64,000 nucleotides of DNA from Brevipalpus yothersi (Eukaryota > Arthropoda > Arachnida > Trombidiformes > Tenuipalpidae): the NCBI GenBank assembly GCA_003956705.1, contig QZCP01000175.1, forward strand, positions 23,694-87,693. The letters run 5' to 3'. Shown here in pieces: positions 52,827-64,000 of the stretch (within the stretch, counting starts at the first letter, position 1; each line of letters starts with the position of its first letter). The notes beneath the pieces were generated by a model. The model saw only the letters and a program-made list of their open reading frames with translations, did no database searches and had not been told where the DNA came from. The translations under genes and the position numbers were made by a program.

Positions 52827-54590
52827 ATGCTTGGTCTACTTCTGCTTGAGATCGTTATCTTGGGCGGTTATCGAATATCTTATTGTCATGGTGAAAATGA
52901 GATTGTAAATTTTGAAGAAGTTTGGGCTCAGATTGATCAAATCTTTGAGAAATCTCCCAGAAAAACCAGAATATATTATGGTGGGAATGTGTCTTTGGTT
53001 TTCGAAGCAAACTTAACCGAATCATTAAAATACAAGACCATTTTTCTTAGACCATTCAATGGCTGGGCACTGTATTTTAAAAGAGAAGGAAAATATTATC
53101 ACATTGTGAGGCCTGATGGAGGGAAAGTTACAAAAGAAAAAGATTCAAATATTTACTTGGGACCAATGAGCAACAATGGTTTTTGGGCTTTTAAGTTGAA
53201 GTCTGGGAGAGAATTTGGTAACTTTACATTGCAGGCTATTGAGACACAAGAAGGCAGAAAATCAGATTTCAAGAATTTGACTATTCTTGACATACCAATA
53301 ACGAAAGATGAATCCTGGTCTGTGTATGATATCTTCGAGTGGAACAGCGAATTTTTCTTATGCGCATCTTGGGAAAAATCAATCATATTGGTTATTCGTC
53401 TCAAAAGTTTGCCTACAAATATTGACATGAAAGGGACATACATTTCAAGTTTCTTTATTGATGGGGAAGAGGCAGCCAGCTTCCTACCATCATATCCCGA
53501 TCCTATCTTGTATTTCTATCGAGAAGATGGGAAAGAAGGTGAACTCTGTCCGATAAAATTGAAAGATGTTCTAAGAATATCAGATGAAGGCATTGAAAAA
53601 TGCCGCAATGAGAAATAATATCCATCCTTTTTTCTTAATCTTGAGCCATTTATCTACAATCGATCTCGAGTATCATGGGCTGATGGAAAGAAATGTGAAG
53701 AAATAATTCCTCTTTTCCATTTCACTGATTCCATCTCGTGCTTCAATATGACCTGGAGGGAAAAAACTATGGCGACATACTCTGTTGGCTCAGAATTCAA
53801 TGCCAAGATTTTGGCTTACTCCGAGGAAGATAAAGATTTTCGATGTGATCTTGGTAAAGAAGATGGAGCTAGTTGTACACCTCAGGAAATACAACCTATT
53901 CAGGAAACAATAAGATCAACTTATTGGAACTTCGATAATTTCACTCTGATCAGGTGGACTGAAAGTGGTCAACGAAAACAATTCAGGCTCCTCGATTGCG
54001 ACTATTTCTCATCATGTTCCCTCTGTACTCTGTATGGAGCTTTTGATTGTCGATGGAATTCATCGAGATGTATCAAGAAAGGGAACATTACAGAAAACCC
54101 TCGAATCCAATGCTATTCTAAAGTTACTTCAATCGCACGAAATGTTGGAATTTTCCTCAAGAAGTTCGAAGTGCGAATCAATCTGCCTCATAAATTCAAT
54201 CAAAAAGCTAGAGAAAAAGCATCAGTTATATTGGATGATGAAGAGTTTCTTGATGTTCAATATATTGATGAAACTTACTTGCTCATAACAGATAAGATAA
54301 ATTATGAGAAATCAGTAATTATTATCAAGCGGGGAGGATTTAAGATGATCAATCCATTCACCCTAAATGTGGAAAAAGAATCCATATTCATGATTCTATT
54401 GATATACATTATTATTCCCATATCTATCAGCATAGTACTAGCACTAATAGCTGGAATTATCATCTATTTAGTGAAAAAGGTTAGGAAAACTGAGAATCGC
54501 TCCATTCTCTCGACGTCAAGCTCTAGTCCCTTACCTATTCGATCTGAGGCTACAACACCATCGGTGAGTTCTGGTCGAAAGATCAAGTAA
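52827..54590 (+). pseudogene. Sema/plexin-like receptor gene 7, one nonsense codon (type A tail)
   Basis: Full-length frame of 588 codons with a single TAA at 53616-53618, where paralogs read GAGAAGAAATAT (here GAGAAATAATAT). Everything else is normal: signal peptide MLGLLLLEIVILGGYRISYC, sema-like region, PSI-like module LLDCDYFSSCSLC ... FDCRWNSSRC, IPT-like segment, transmembrane helix and the Ser-rich type A tail ending SSGRKIK. The first 260 codons are nearly identical to gene 6. The truncated 263-residue product would be secreted, lacking PSI and membrane anchor. A soluble decoy cannot be ruled out, but a young pseudogene is simpler. Confidence 0.85.
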
Positions 54591-55416
54591 TCTCATCGTC
54601 ATTTTCAATTTTAAATGTTTTAAAATCAAAGTTCTGCACAAGAACAGCATGGAAAGAATTAATCATTCAATAATGGATTTTAAATAACAGATATCTTAAT
54701 AAGAAAATTTAATTGTAATCGTTTTTCTGATAATGGATTCTTTGCCTCCCGAATCAGTGTGTTCATCTATGTTCAGATAATGAATATATAAGTGAGAAAA
54801 GAAGCTCGAAGTGCTGACTTTTGCTGAGATAAGTTCAACTTTTAGATGAGCATGAAACTCTCAAAACCTCAAGTTATACTAATTGTCTGATCATTTGATG
54901 AGTATGCAAAGAGGGACTTATCTGAACAAATGTGGAATTCAGATTGGATAAAATGATGTGAGCGTATTCGTATCACAGCAGGCTGATGCCCTCAAATCTC
55001 AATTAGACAATTCATCAGCTCTCTTAGATGGAAGGCATAAAAGAATGGGAAATATTTAATTGATTCTGAGCCCCGTTATCCATCAATATCAATAAATTAA
55101 ATCAAATCTGAACCTTGAATGATGGAAACTTCTTCATTCAAATAAATTGAGTCATTTTTGAGAAATTTCAAGGAGAAATTGATTAAAAGAGGTCTAAATT
55201 ATGTCATCAAATATTGGTTATTTTTCGAATTTTTCTTCATTACTCTGAAACTCTGTGATGAATAATCATTCTCATTCATCAATGAGCGAAAAAAAATTCG
55301 AATAATCCATGAAATTCTGGTGGGGCATACAGAATTGTAGATGCACATATCTCCATCTTTTGAAGTTTGAAGAAATCAGTCAAACTCTCGAAAATGAAGT
55401 TTCTTCTCCAGAAATA
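54591..55416. repeat. 3' flank of gene 7 and pre-Kazal block
   Basis: Type A 3' flank. At about 55045-55065 it keeps the uninterrupted site of the LTR-like insertion. No gene. Confidence 0.6.
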
Positions 55417-56830
55417 TCATTGCTGTGGGGGACATCTTGACATTGGAACTTTGCGGACACCTTTCCCACAATTATCTCGTAATAATTGGCATTCGTTCAG
55501 ATATATTTTACCATCAGAGCCACACACAGGATCTTGAATGGAGAGACATACTCGTGGACACTTGTTACTCTTGAGACATTCGATCATATTGATAGCTTGA
55601 ATATCTTTCCTGGTGAGATAAGTGGATAGAAACTATTAAAATCACTTTAAACTGAAACAGGATAAAGTGGCAAGAAAATCAAAGTTTTTTCATCATCTTA
55701 CCCGCAATTTTTTAATTTCATCACACATTCATTTCGATATATGTGCTGGTCTGAGCCGCACACCAGCTTATTTGGACCCTGGCAGACTTGTGGACACGAT
55801 GGAATATACCTTGCATCTGGAGAAGAATAATCATCATCATATATTCAAAAGTGCAAAGATAATCATCTGAGTTGAGTAAAGAAGTATCTTACTTCTTGAT
55901 TGAAGATTCTCACATCTTCCCATATTAACAGCACGAACTTCTTTCCTAGATATGTAAACAGATGGTATTATTAATTGATTTCATTTCATGTCTCTCGAGT
56001 ACCAATTAAAATTTATTCAACATACCCACAATTCTCTTTTTGCATGATACATCTATTAGAATATATTTTACCATCATCACCACAAACAGGATCCAAAATT
56101 TTCAAACAAATCAGAGGACAAAGCCTCTTACTTATTCCACAGGCTTTCCATTCAGAAACTGTCAGATTCATCCTTTCGATTAGCAATATAAAGGAAAAAT
56201 GGTATCAGAATGATGATGATCCTCGATTCCAATTTAAATTATCTCGAATCATTTCCATCATATTCATATCATACATACCCACAATTTTTCATTTCCATCT
56301 CACATCTTGACATGTATATTTTTCCATCAGACCCACAGACAGGTGAATCTTCAATACACTCTTGAGGACATTCTTTTGCCGAGAGGCTGGAATAATCTTG
56401 TGAAGAGAGGAATGAACAAAATGAAAAGTCTCTGTTGACAAAGTATGTGTGTATATCAGGATTCAAAGCGACAATATTGAAGATAGATAAAGATTCTGAT
56501 AAGCAAAATTGAATTAAATATCTTCAGATTGATGGAGAAAGCAGATTGTCACGAAGCTTTCCTGGGAAAAAATTCGTCGAAAACATTTCCTCATAGCCTA
56601 TCATCTCTTCGTCAAATGAACAGAGTTCAAGATGAACTCCAGATATATATATATATATATAGTTTTGACTCCAGGATACACATGCATGTATGGAATATTG
56701 ATCAGAATCTTGAGAAATCTTAAGAAAAAAAATCTGTTCAAATGGAAAGAAAATATAAAGATCAGCTATACCACTTACTTGAAAAGGCTATCGTAACAAC
56801 AATCACGATTATCTGACTTGTTCCATTCAT
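55417..56830 (-). CDS. Secreted four-domain Kazal-type protease inhibitor (5 exons, about 205 aa)
   Basis: The only complete Kazal gene here. Exons: 56779-56830 (signal peptide MNGTSQIIVIVVTIAFS), 56279-56396, 56026-56172, 55702-55809 and 55417-55609. All splice sites are GT-AG and the phases agree, giving a continuous frame of 205 codons plus TGA. Exons 2-5 each start one Kazal module: CPQEC...PVCGSDGKIY; CPLIC...DPVCGDDGKIY; CPQVC...LVCGSDQHIY; CPRVC...DPVCGSDGKIY. Each module's sixth cysteine comes from the next exon or its linker; module 2 seems to have none of its own. Counting two residues past the second cysteine, P1 would be Glu, Lys, Gly and Ser, so module 2 suits trypsin-like targets (inference). 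A TATATAAT stretch near 56971-56978 may be its promoter. It is convergent with gene 7. Confidence 0.82.
56640..56662. repeat. (AT)n microsatellite in Kazal intron 1
   Basis: About ten AT units within the first intron of the intact Kazal gene. Confidence 0.9.
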
Positions 56831-56839
56831 ATTGAATAT

Positions 56840-58015
56840 GAGCTCTGATGCTTAGAAGAATGAGACGAAAAATCACCAGAAAAAAACGGAATTCAATCAA
56901 ACTATTATCAAAAATCTCGGAGAAAAATTATGGCACTCAACCAAAAATTCCACAGACACTAGGTAGGTGGGTATATAATGTTTTTTCTCATAAGTATTTA
57001 CGATTGAAAATTAAGGTAGAAAACTTTCTCTTTTTCTTCTCTCTCCTCTCATTTTCGTCTTATATGTGAGAAAAATAGCTTCAAGTAGACAAACAAGTCC
57101 GCCCTCGTGAAAAAAATGAAGTGAAAATATTAAGCTGGATGACCTCCGATCACAATGGCTTCGAAGGACACTGGTTAAGCCCAATCATTTTCCATTGTGA
57201 TTTATGATGATATAATTGGAGAGTTGTTGCTGAAAATTTGTCTTTGGCCGCCAAAAATATCAACCTACTTGACCTGGGTTGAATCTTTTTTTCTCATAAA
57301 ACACCCAATTTGGGAAAGAATTTTTGGTATTTTTTAAGAGATGTCTAATTCATCGAGTATCATAGTATCAATTTCTTTGAGTATCAAAAGTTTATTATTT
57401 TTTTTCCAAACATGAGACTAATATTTGAATCATCGATTTGACTTGAGAGTCATTATCATTATCATTATCATTCTGAGCATGATAAACAACAGATATTTAA
57501 AATGTTCAGTTTTAATGCATGCAAAACTTGAATAAAATTGAGCCAAATCAATGAAGATAACATCATTTTATCTGAATTATTCTGAGTGACTGAATACATT
57601 GATGAATTATTGGTCATAATAGTGATCAGACACCAAGATAATTGGCCACTCTTCTTACATACTAACAGGGAAGAAAAAAAGTCAGCTGAGGCTGCTCCAT
57701 AAAATGGATCGATAAAGTGCGACCATAAAGAATGATGGCCAATGTTCTTACGGAATTGTTAGAGTTCAGAATTCTAAGCTCTAGTTAGTTGCTTATAGAC
57801 TTGGTGAAGAATAGTGTTGAAAGTTCTTCGAAATATATTTCTTTTCATGTCCTCCCATTCTTAAAGTGCACAAAGTAGCATTCCATGCTAACCGGATCAA
57901 AAGCTACGATCGATTACTTGCTCATTTCCAAAATGAGTTCATTAAGTCACCCAATTGATCCAAGAAATCGTCAAAGTGTACGTTCAACTGATGATTATGG
58001 TGATGATAACATAGG
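56840..58015. other. Gene-free spacer at the end of the array
   Basis: No copy of this stretch is seen elsewhere in the window, so the tandem array ends near 56.83 kb. It includes an (ATTATC)n run at about 57451-57471. The frame at 56848-57069 has low complexity and no supporting signals. Confidence 0.5.
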
Positions 58016-59216
58016 ATGAAAACATTCGAAATGAATTTCATCTCAACACGGTGTGACGTGCTATCCCATGCAACTCTCATCCAACCAAAATGGAAAATTG
58101 TTTCCAATCGACTAGATTTGAGCATTTATCTACTTTTATTAGCATTGTGTGGATTTGTTCATGGTGCTGGTGGTCGAGGAGGTGCAATTACACGAGGTGG
58201 TGGTGGAGGTTAGTAATACGAAATTTTTTCCATGATTTTCATATCTTGATTTTGAGTTTTTTCGAACTTCTGGAATCGTTATTCAGAATGAAGAGTAGAC
58301 AATTCTTCTCATAAATCTTGAATCGATGATTGAACAAAGCTCGAAAAATCTGTAGGATAGCTTGGAAGTTTGTTCACATAACAAATAATAGAGGAAGATT
58401 GATCAGCATCATCATAATTTTACTAGACCTGATGTTTCAATATAATCAGTGGATCAAATTCCATCATTTGAAGAAGCTCTCGGGCTATTCTGTTGGTGTA
58501 GATTGTTGAAACATTGATCGGATAAGCCGGATATCTTTACTCACTTTCCCTGCTCTTGATGGCTATTTTGCATTTAAGAAAATCAGATTTCTCTTGATTG
58601 AATGAACATCACTTAATTGCTCCCACTAATGTACAGTATTGTAAGCAAATCGATTCAAGATCTTCTCTTCTTTCAAAATCGGCTCAGATTTCTCTCCAAA
58701 GATAGACAGTGATAAATACCCTTTTGTTAGGAAAGTTCAAATTCGAATATCAGTCATTTATCAGGATGCTGTGGCACTTTCATTCACTGGTTCAAATTAT
58801 CAGTAGTTGAGATGTTAGAACTTCATATCCAGTCATTTGATCCCGAAAATTGACCATGTTACACACAATGAACCAAAATTTAAATCTAGTAAGAGTATCC
58901 AAGTAACATAATTTACCTTCAATATTTCCGAATTCATCTGAATGATCAATTTTTCATCTTTCTCGGGTTATACACAGGAATACAAGGCCCAAATTTGAGA
59001 TACTCTGAGAACGAAGGAGGTGGATCTCTTAACGTTATTCTTGTAGTCATTTTGCCAGTTGTCCAAATGTTTGTCATTTTGGTGTTCATAATTGTGGCCA
59101 GAATTTGTTATCAAAATTTATGCCTAAAATATCGATCAAAGCCCAACACATATATAAATCCACCAGTATCAACTATATCAGGGAATCATATCACATCAAA
59201 ACCGTCCAATTTGTAA
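58016..59216 (+). CDS. Small Gly-rich single-pass membrane protein (2 exons, about 143 aa)
   Basis: Exon 1 is 58016-58208, first Met after an in-frame TAA at 58007. It encodes a hydrophobic signal or anchor (LSIYLLLLALCGFVHG, after an unusually long 30-residue N-terminal region) and a glycine-rich stretch (GAGGRGGAITRGGGG). The donor is GAG|GTTAGT. Exon 2 is 58978-59216 with acceptor TTATACACAG; phase 1 matches. It encodes IQGPNLRYSENEGGGS, a transmembrane helix (VILVVILPVVQMFVILVFII), a Cys-containing juxtamembrane region (ARICYQNLCLKY) and a roughly 30-residue tail. The reading frame crosses the 769-bp intron cleanly. I do not recognise the family. An upstream exon could replace the proposed start. 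Confidence 0.6.
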
Positions 59217-60900
59217 TATCTGTCCAAAATTGGATGAACAAATCTCATTTCAAATTCTATGTTGATAAATAAGAAACTTTTTTTTGTACATCTCAGTAAA
59301 CATAAAAAAATATATTAAAGTAAATTGCAATTGCACATCCAAGTGTATCTCTGGCCCATTATCACAGGTATATTTCTTTGCATATGAAATAAGATGTGAT
59401 TCATGTAGTTGCTATGAATTTGGAAGATTTTCTCATTCTAATTCAAGGACAAAATCCAAGATTAAGCAATTTAGGTTCTTTTTGTCTTACCCCACATGAT
59501 GAGATCATCAGCGAAGGATCTGTTAGAAAAACTGGAAGAGAATGCAGAAGATGTATACCATTGAGATCATTCTTTACCCACATACATATATTCTTCTCTT
59601 CACGATTCATGGAATACCTTCTTTTATTCATCTTTGTCCATCACCATAAGAATGATGATAATGATCATGATACTATCCTCTTCCAACTAGGCACAGAATT
59701 GAGGGCACTTTCTCTTTTTTTTCTCACTTCTCACTCTCTAACTATCATCATCCACAATAAGTTCCATCATGGAGAGATGAGGAAAATAGGAATGCTCTAC
59801 AATATTGGGGTATATATGGAATCATTCTCACTCTCTCTTTCTCTCATTCTATATATAACAAGAATGTGAGAATGATGATCTTTCATTCTGTATGACATGA
59901 AAAATATGCGTATAATGCAAGAATACTCATGAAAGCTATCCGAGTGATATTGCTTCCACAAAGAGATCGAACTCATCATTATCATCAAATGAGATATTCT
60001 CGGTGATTGCTTGGAGAAAAAATCCCTTGGAGTTGAAATGAGAATTGCATTCAGATGATGATGGAAAATTTGCCTCCGAAATACTTGAGATGATATTATT
60101 TACCAAGAGCATCCACGGAAAAAATATATTCAAACATGGGAAAAAACAACCTCCAACGCATATTCTCAGTGTGGTTATATTGCCAACGTATAATGCAACC
60201 CTTCTACAGCAACCCGAAAAGATGATCAACTCTCATGGAAAACGACTTCCATGGCAATATATTTGATTGATAGATCATTCGGGAGAATGTTACTGATTGA
60301 TAATGCTTTCTAGAAGAATTGATCAGATATTACCGCATTCAATGGGCGATAAATTCTAATACTTGACTTATTAACCACAAGTCACACATGTTATTACATG
60401 TCCATTGAGTCCCACTGGTTTTAATATTCATTTAACACCATGGATTGATCAAAAGAGTCAAGTCATGTTAACATGGCCCAGATCTAGAATATGGACCACC
60501 ATCAACAATGCTCGCTATTATGCGGTATGAAGTTTGACACGCCGAATAAGCGATAATCAGTAAATTGGTTGGAATTCAAGAATAGCGATAAAAATACGAT
60601 TACTCTGATAGAAATACTTACCAAAACACTTTCATTCGCCTTAAGCTTTTAATTAAAAAGGTCGAAAAAAACTTGGTGAGAAAAAATTTTTTAAGTGAAA
60701 TTAAGGACATTTCCAACATCGATATTAAATTTGATAATTTATTTTCTCCCACTTTGACCACCCATTTGGGCTGATTGGTGAAAAAGCAACGATTAGTGTA
60801 TAACTCAATTAATAAGCGCAAAAAATTATCATATTAAGATGTTCACACACACAAGGCACTCCCAATGTCAAAATATTGCCTCCAATATTACTGGTGGCAA
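59217..60900. other. Gene-free region
   Basis: AT-rich, possibly including the 3' UTR of the membrane-protein gene. The 157-codon frame at 59396-59869 has low-complexity composition and no splice or start context, so I do not call it. Confidence 0.4.
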
Positions 60901-60908
60901 AGTTTTTC

Positions 60909-60909
<1 letters not shown>

Positions 60910-60965
<56 letters not shown>
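60910..60965. repeat. (CT)n microsatellite
   Basis: About 27 CT units. Complementary to the (GA)n tract about 530 bp downstream. Confidence 0.97.
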
Positions 60966-60969
<4 letters not shown>

Positions 60970-61481
60970 TTCCTTTTTCTCATCAATCATCCCATGTTCA
61001 GCCGATAAACACTGTTAGGCCAGAAAAAAAGTGGTGATACTTGATCGTGACTTCATCTTTGTGATGCTGAAAAATAACGGTACATCTACCACACTAACCA
61101 ATCCTCAAGGCAAATACACAAGTGAGACATTGTCAAGAGAGCGTAAAGCTCTCCCAAAATGATCAGAAGAGAGACGAAAGAGAGAAAGAGAGAGAGAAGA
61201 GAGAAGAGAGATGAAATAAGCGCGTAAAACTGGATCCAAGTGTTACAGCTTCTGACGTTAGACATCTCTCTCTTCTCTTCTCTTTCTTTTATCAGCAGTA
61301 AGCAAGAATCGTTGGTGAGCTTCGTTCGTTTTGTTCGTTGTCAATGGCCACGGTAGTTGCTGAGGCACGATAGTGAAAAGTTGCTTGATTATTGTTGAGA
61401 TAGAGGAATAGGCAAACTTTTGTTTTTTTTCCGTGTAAGTGTCTTTCCTTGTGTTAATGTTTTTGTTGCTGTTCCTTTCGG

Positions 61482-61486
<5 letters not shown>

Positions 61487-61549
<63 letters not shown>
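61487..61549. repeat. (GA)n microsatellite
   Basis: About 31 GA units, about 180 bp upstream of the signal-peptide exon, in its likely 5' UTR or promoter. Confidence 0.97.
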
Positions 61550-61551
<2 letters not shown>

Positions 61552-61726
61552 GACCTAAAATGAATATTATTATCACCAAAACCAATTTCAATCGGATGTG
61601 GTCCTGTTTTGTGTACAATTTGTGTCCATTAAAATATGTGACGATGATGGAATCAAAACACGGAGTGTAACAACAACTTTTACACCGAAAATTTTACAAT
61701 AATCTAATTGTTTGTGATTACAACAC

Positions 61727-61822
61727 ATGAGAAACATTATGCTTTTTATTGCCTATCTATTGACTCTAATTCATTTTTCATACTGTGAAGTGAAATATAT
61801 TGAAATCAAAGCACCACTCAAG
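61727..61822 (+). CDS. Signal-peptide exon of a gene continuing past the window
   Basis: ATG at 61727 opens MRNIMLFIAYLLTLIHFSYC (a classic signal peptide) followed by EVKYIEIKAPLK, ending exactly at a consensus donor AAG|GTGAGT (phase 0, 32 codons). The short mature start (charged, then a proline) resembles the first exon of arthropod beaten-path-like immunoglobulin proteins, but this is a weak comparison. No second exon is identifiable in the remaining 2.2 kb, so the intron is long. A 5' UTR or upstream exon probably covers the GA-rich sequence before it. Confidence 0.5.
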
Positions 61823-63940
61823 GTGAGTGAAAACTTTCGATCATATATATTTTTCAATGTGATCAAAATTCATGTGTACTCATGTGTATGTGTGTGTGTG
61901 AATAACTGATCATACATTCAAGATGAGATCAATGTTCTCATCCAGAATTCCAATTCCAACGAAGTACTCATGAGATATTAGCCAGAGTATATACACAATC
62001 AATGTATATACTCATCTGATTGGAAAAGTTTGTTCATTTATTTCATTTTCGATTGAGTTCAATTTGGAAATTCAGCGAGAAAAAGAAAAAACAGAGGATG
62101 AGTAACAGTAATCGATAACATTGAATTACGTGAATTAAGAAGTGAACAAAAATTTTTCCAAAAAATCAATCCAATTCAATGGAAAATGTTTTTATTTAGT
62201 TTCTTTTGTCCTATTTTTTGTTCTACTGCTATTCAAAAACACTGGAACCACATCTTGATCTTGATTATAATTGTTACCATTCTCTTTTGGTGTCTTCCCT
62301 TTCAAATTTAAACCTCTACTCAATCATATCGAACCATTTTTCACGGGTAAACCAAACTATTTTGAGAGATTGACAATATATATACATGTACACATACGAT
62401 TACTTTGACTTTTGGTTAAAAAATTTGCCATATCACCTACATTCTATTCTTATTTCACTAATCATGACACCCTTTATGATGCATGATTAACAATGCAAAT
62501 CCTGCCTTTCGCTCATCAATTTACGCATCTTCTTCTTCTTCTTCTTCTTCTTCAATTCTCATCAATTTGAAGCTCATCAATAAACATCGAATTGTTGTTC
62601 TATTTCCGCTAATTGACTTTCTTTCAATTGAAATATTATCCGCTGTATGATTTCAATTCACATGAATATAAACTTTTCCATGTTGCCAACAAAAGGAACA
62701 CAAGCATGTATCAAAAAATGATTATTTACATTTTTTTTCTCTTCAAGCCATTTGAATTTGAAAAGATTCAATATTCAACACAACATCAAACACATGATAA
62801 GCGTGAAAATTTTCAACATGATTCGTTAAGTGTATGTGTATATATATTTTCGATACGTTAGCGTGGCTACTAATACTAAGTGGCTATTTACATGATCATA
62901 ATGATGACCAGAATGCAATTGTAAAGATGTGCAGATTTGCATGTTAAGTTAATCAGTAGCTTGCCAACAGCCAATCGAATTGAGTGTGAAAATAATAATA
63001 ATGTTGACCGGGATACGCATTGTGAGTGTAATTTATCTGTAATTAGCTGGAACTTTTCATGTACTATTTTGAGAGAATATTTTTTTCGTTCAACACTCAA
63101 AACTTTTACTTGAATGTCATCAAGCCAAGAGGATCATTCTTTTTGGCTCCATGTTTGATGTGTATCTGAGAAACGTAATATCAACTATGGCCAAAACGAT
63201 AAGTGGCCAAAAAGTTCATTCAGATGATGTTGTTATTATTATCATTGGAAACATTCACTTTCCGAAACGAGTTCAAATCACTTGGCCATCGATATGCATG
63301 CCAATAGATTTTCTGAAAGACTTCAAATTCCAAATCAATGCTAATTCGACTCTAAATTGTTTTTATTTCATTGTTGACGTTCCAATTGTTCCAATCATGC
63401 AATACACCTTGAAATATCATCATCTTTTGCTTCCTCTCTTCGACCGATTAGAATCAGTTAAATCAACTAGCATTGAGCATTAAGCAGGATTTATTGAAGA
63501 ATCATTCACTCATTTTTTTTACTGTCCTCCTTTTGTGTATGTTACCTTCGTTACCTTGCCCCTTTCCAACGATCCCAATTTCCGATGCCAACGATCTGTG
63601 ACCGGATCCAAAAAAAATTTGAGCATCTTATTGGAAGAGGGTTAGATAGATTGCAACGCGAAAAAAAACAATACACTTTATCTCATCGGTTCAATGAATT
63701 TTTTACCGACACATGACAATTGGAAGTATAGTCTATCTTCTTTGTGTAACAATAAACAACAACAGCAACCCAAAACAATAACAACACAGAGTTGAGCATG
63801 ATTCTTGTTGATTGAATTTTGTTCCGAAAAGAAGCCGAAATTCAAGAGCATTCTCCGGAATCTCTTCTATCAACAACATTTCCCAAGAGCAAATCATTGA
63901 ACTTGATTGAATTGAAACTTTCATTCCTCTACAATTCTTT
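61823..63940. other. Probable intron of the 61727 gene
   Basis: AT-rich and mostly without coding signals, with a (TTC)n run at about 62530-62553. The 110-codon frame at 63151-63483 has no splice context or recognisable motif. Confidence 0.4.

Positions 63941-63943
<3 letters not shown>

Positions 63944-64000
<57 letters not shown>
63944..64000. repeat. (CT)n microsatellite running off the window
   Basis: At least 28 CT units to the last base. Confidence 0.97.

Noticed and set aside
59396..59869. 157-codon plus-strand frame after the small membrane-protein gene
   Set aside because: Composition is low-complexity (His/Ser/Leu runs from CT- and AT-rich DNA) and there are no splice, signal or domain features.
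63151..63483. 110-codon plus-strand frame
   Set aside because: No recognisable motif and it lies in the probable intron of the 61727 gene.
1..64000. tRNA, rRNA, CRISPR arrays and bacterial-type operons
   Set aside because: None seen by eye. The direct repeats present are minisatellites or transposon repeats without regular unique spacers, and splice sites and TE types show a eukaryotic genome.

Overview
The window looks like animal, probably arthropod, nuclear DNA. It is AT-rich, has short GT-AG introns and long (CT)n/(GA)n microsatellites, and carries animal-type transposons. A mite or other chelicerate would fit, but nothing here proves it.

Layout. From 0.8 to 56.8 kb the window is one tandem array. 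The repeating unit is (i) an intronless plus-strand gene for a secreted/membrane protein of about 560-588 aa (signal peptide, semaphorin/plexin-like ectodomain with a PSI cysteine module and IPT-like segment, one transmembrane helix, short tail) and (ii) a minus-strand multi-exon Kazal-type protease-inhibitor gene. There are seven recent copies of the sema/plexin-like gene: 1484-3239, 8637-10397, 21425-23191, 28135-29817, 34758-36473, 42285-43967 and 52827-54590. Three are open throughout, three carry one lesion each, and one has a shortened tail. Older remnants lie between them. Five Kazal copies are visible; only the last (55417-56830) keeps all five exons. Two alternative membrane/tail modules occur, and gene 6 is a visible chimera.

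The array is cut up by unrelated mobile elements, most of them in flanks whose paralogous copies act as empty sites: an unclassified insertion (6.67-8.43 kb), a Tc1/mariner-type MITE with TA duplication (11210-11527), a complete-ended compact Polinton/Maverick (12410-20676), a possible LTR fragment (about 25.04-25.76 kb), a non-autonomous Helitron with textbook A|T junctions (32359-34654), a 2.17-kb LTR-like insertion (37002-39170) and a decayed RepHel Helitron carrying a spliced zinc-finger gene (about 45084-51183).

The Polinton is the most interesting object. It has long terminal inverted repeats, a 6-bp target duplication, integrase, double-jelly-roll capsid protein, a penton-like protein split over two overlapping ORFs, an adenain-like protease, a packaging ATPase broken by two frameshifts and several small conserved proteins. 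It has no DNA polymerase B. On the opposite strand it encodes a two-repeat TATA-binding-protein (TBP)-like protein. TATATAAG/TATATAAA boxes precede most of its genes or gene pairs, and ORF pairs that overlap by ATGA or ATGGATAA share one box. This suggests a self-contained transcription system: element TBP, element TATA boxes and coupled bicistronic units.

From 57 to 64 kb the sequence is single-copy in style. It holds a two-exon gene for a small glycine-rich single-pass membrane protein (58016-59216) and a signal-peptide exon of a gene continuing past the window (61727-61822).
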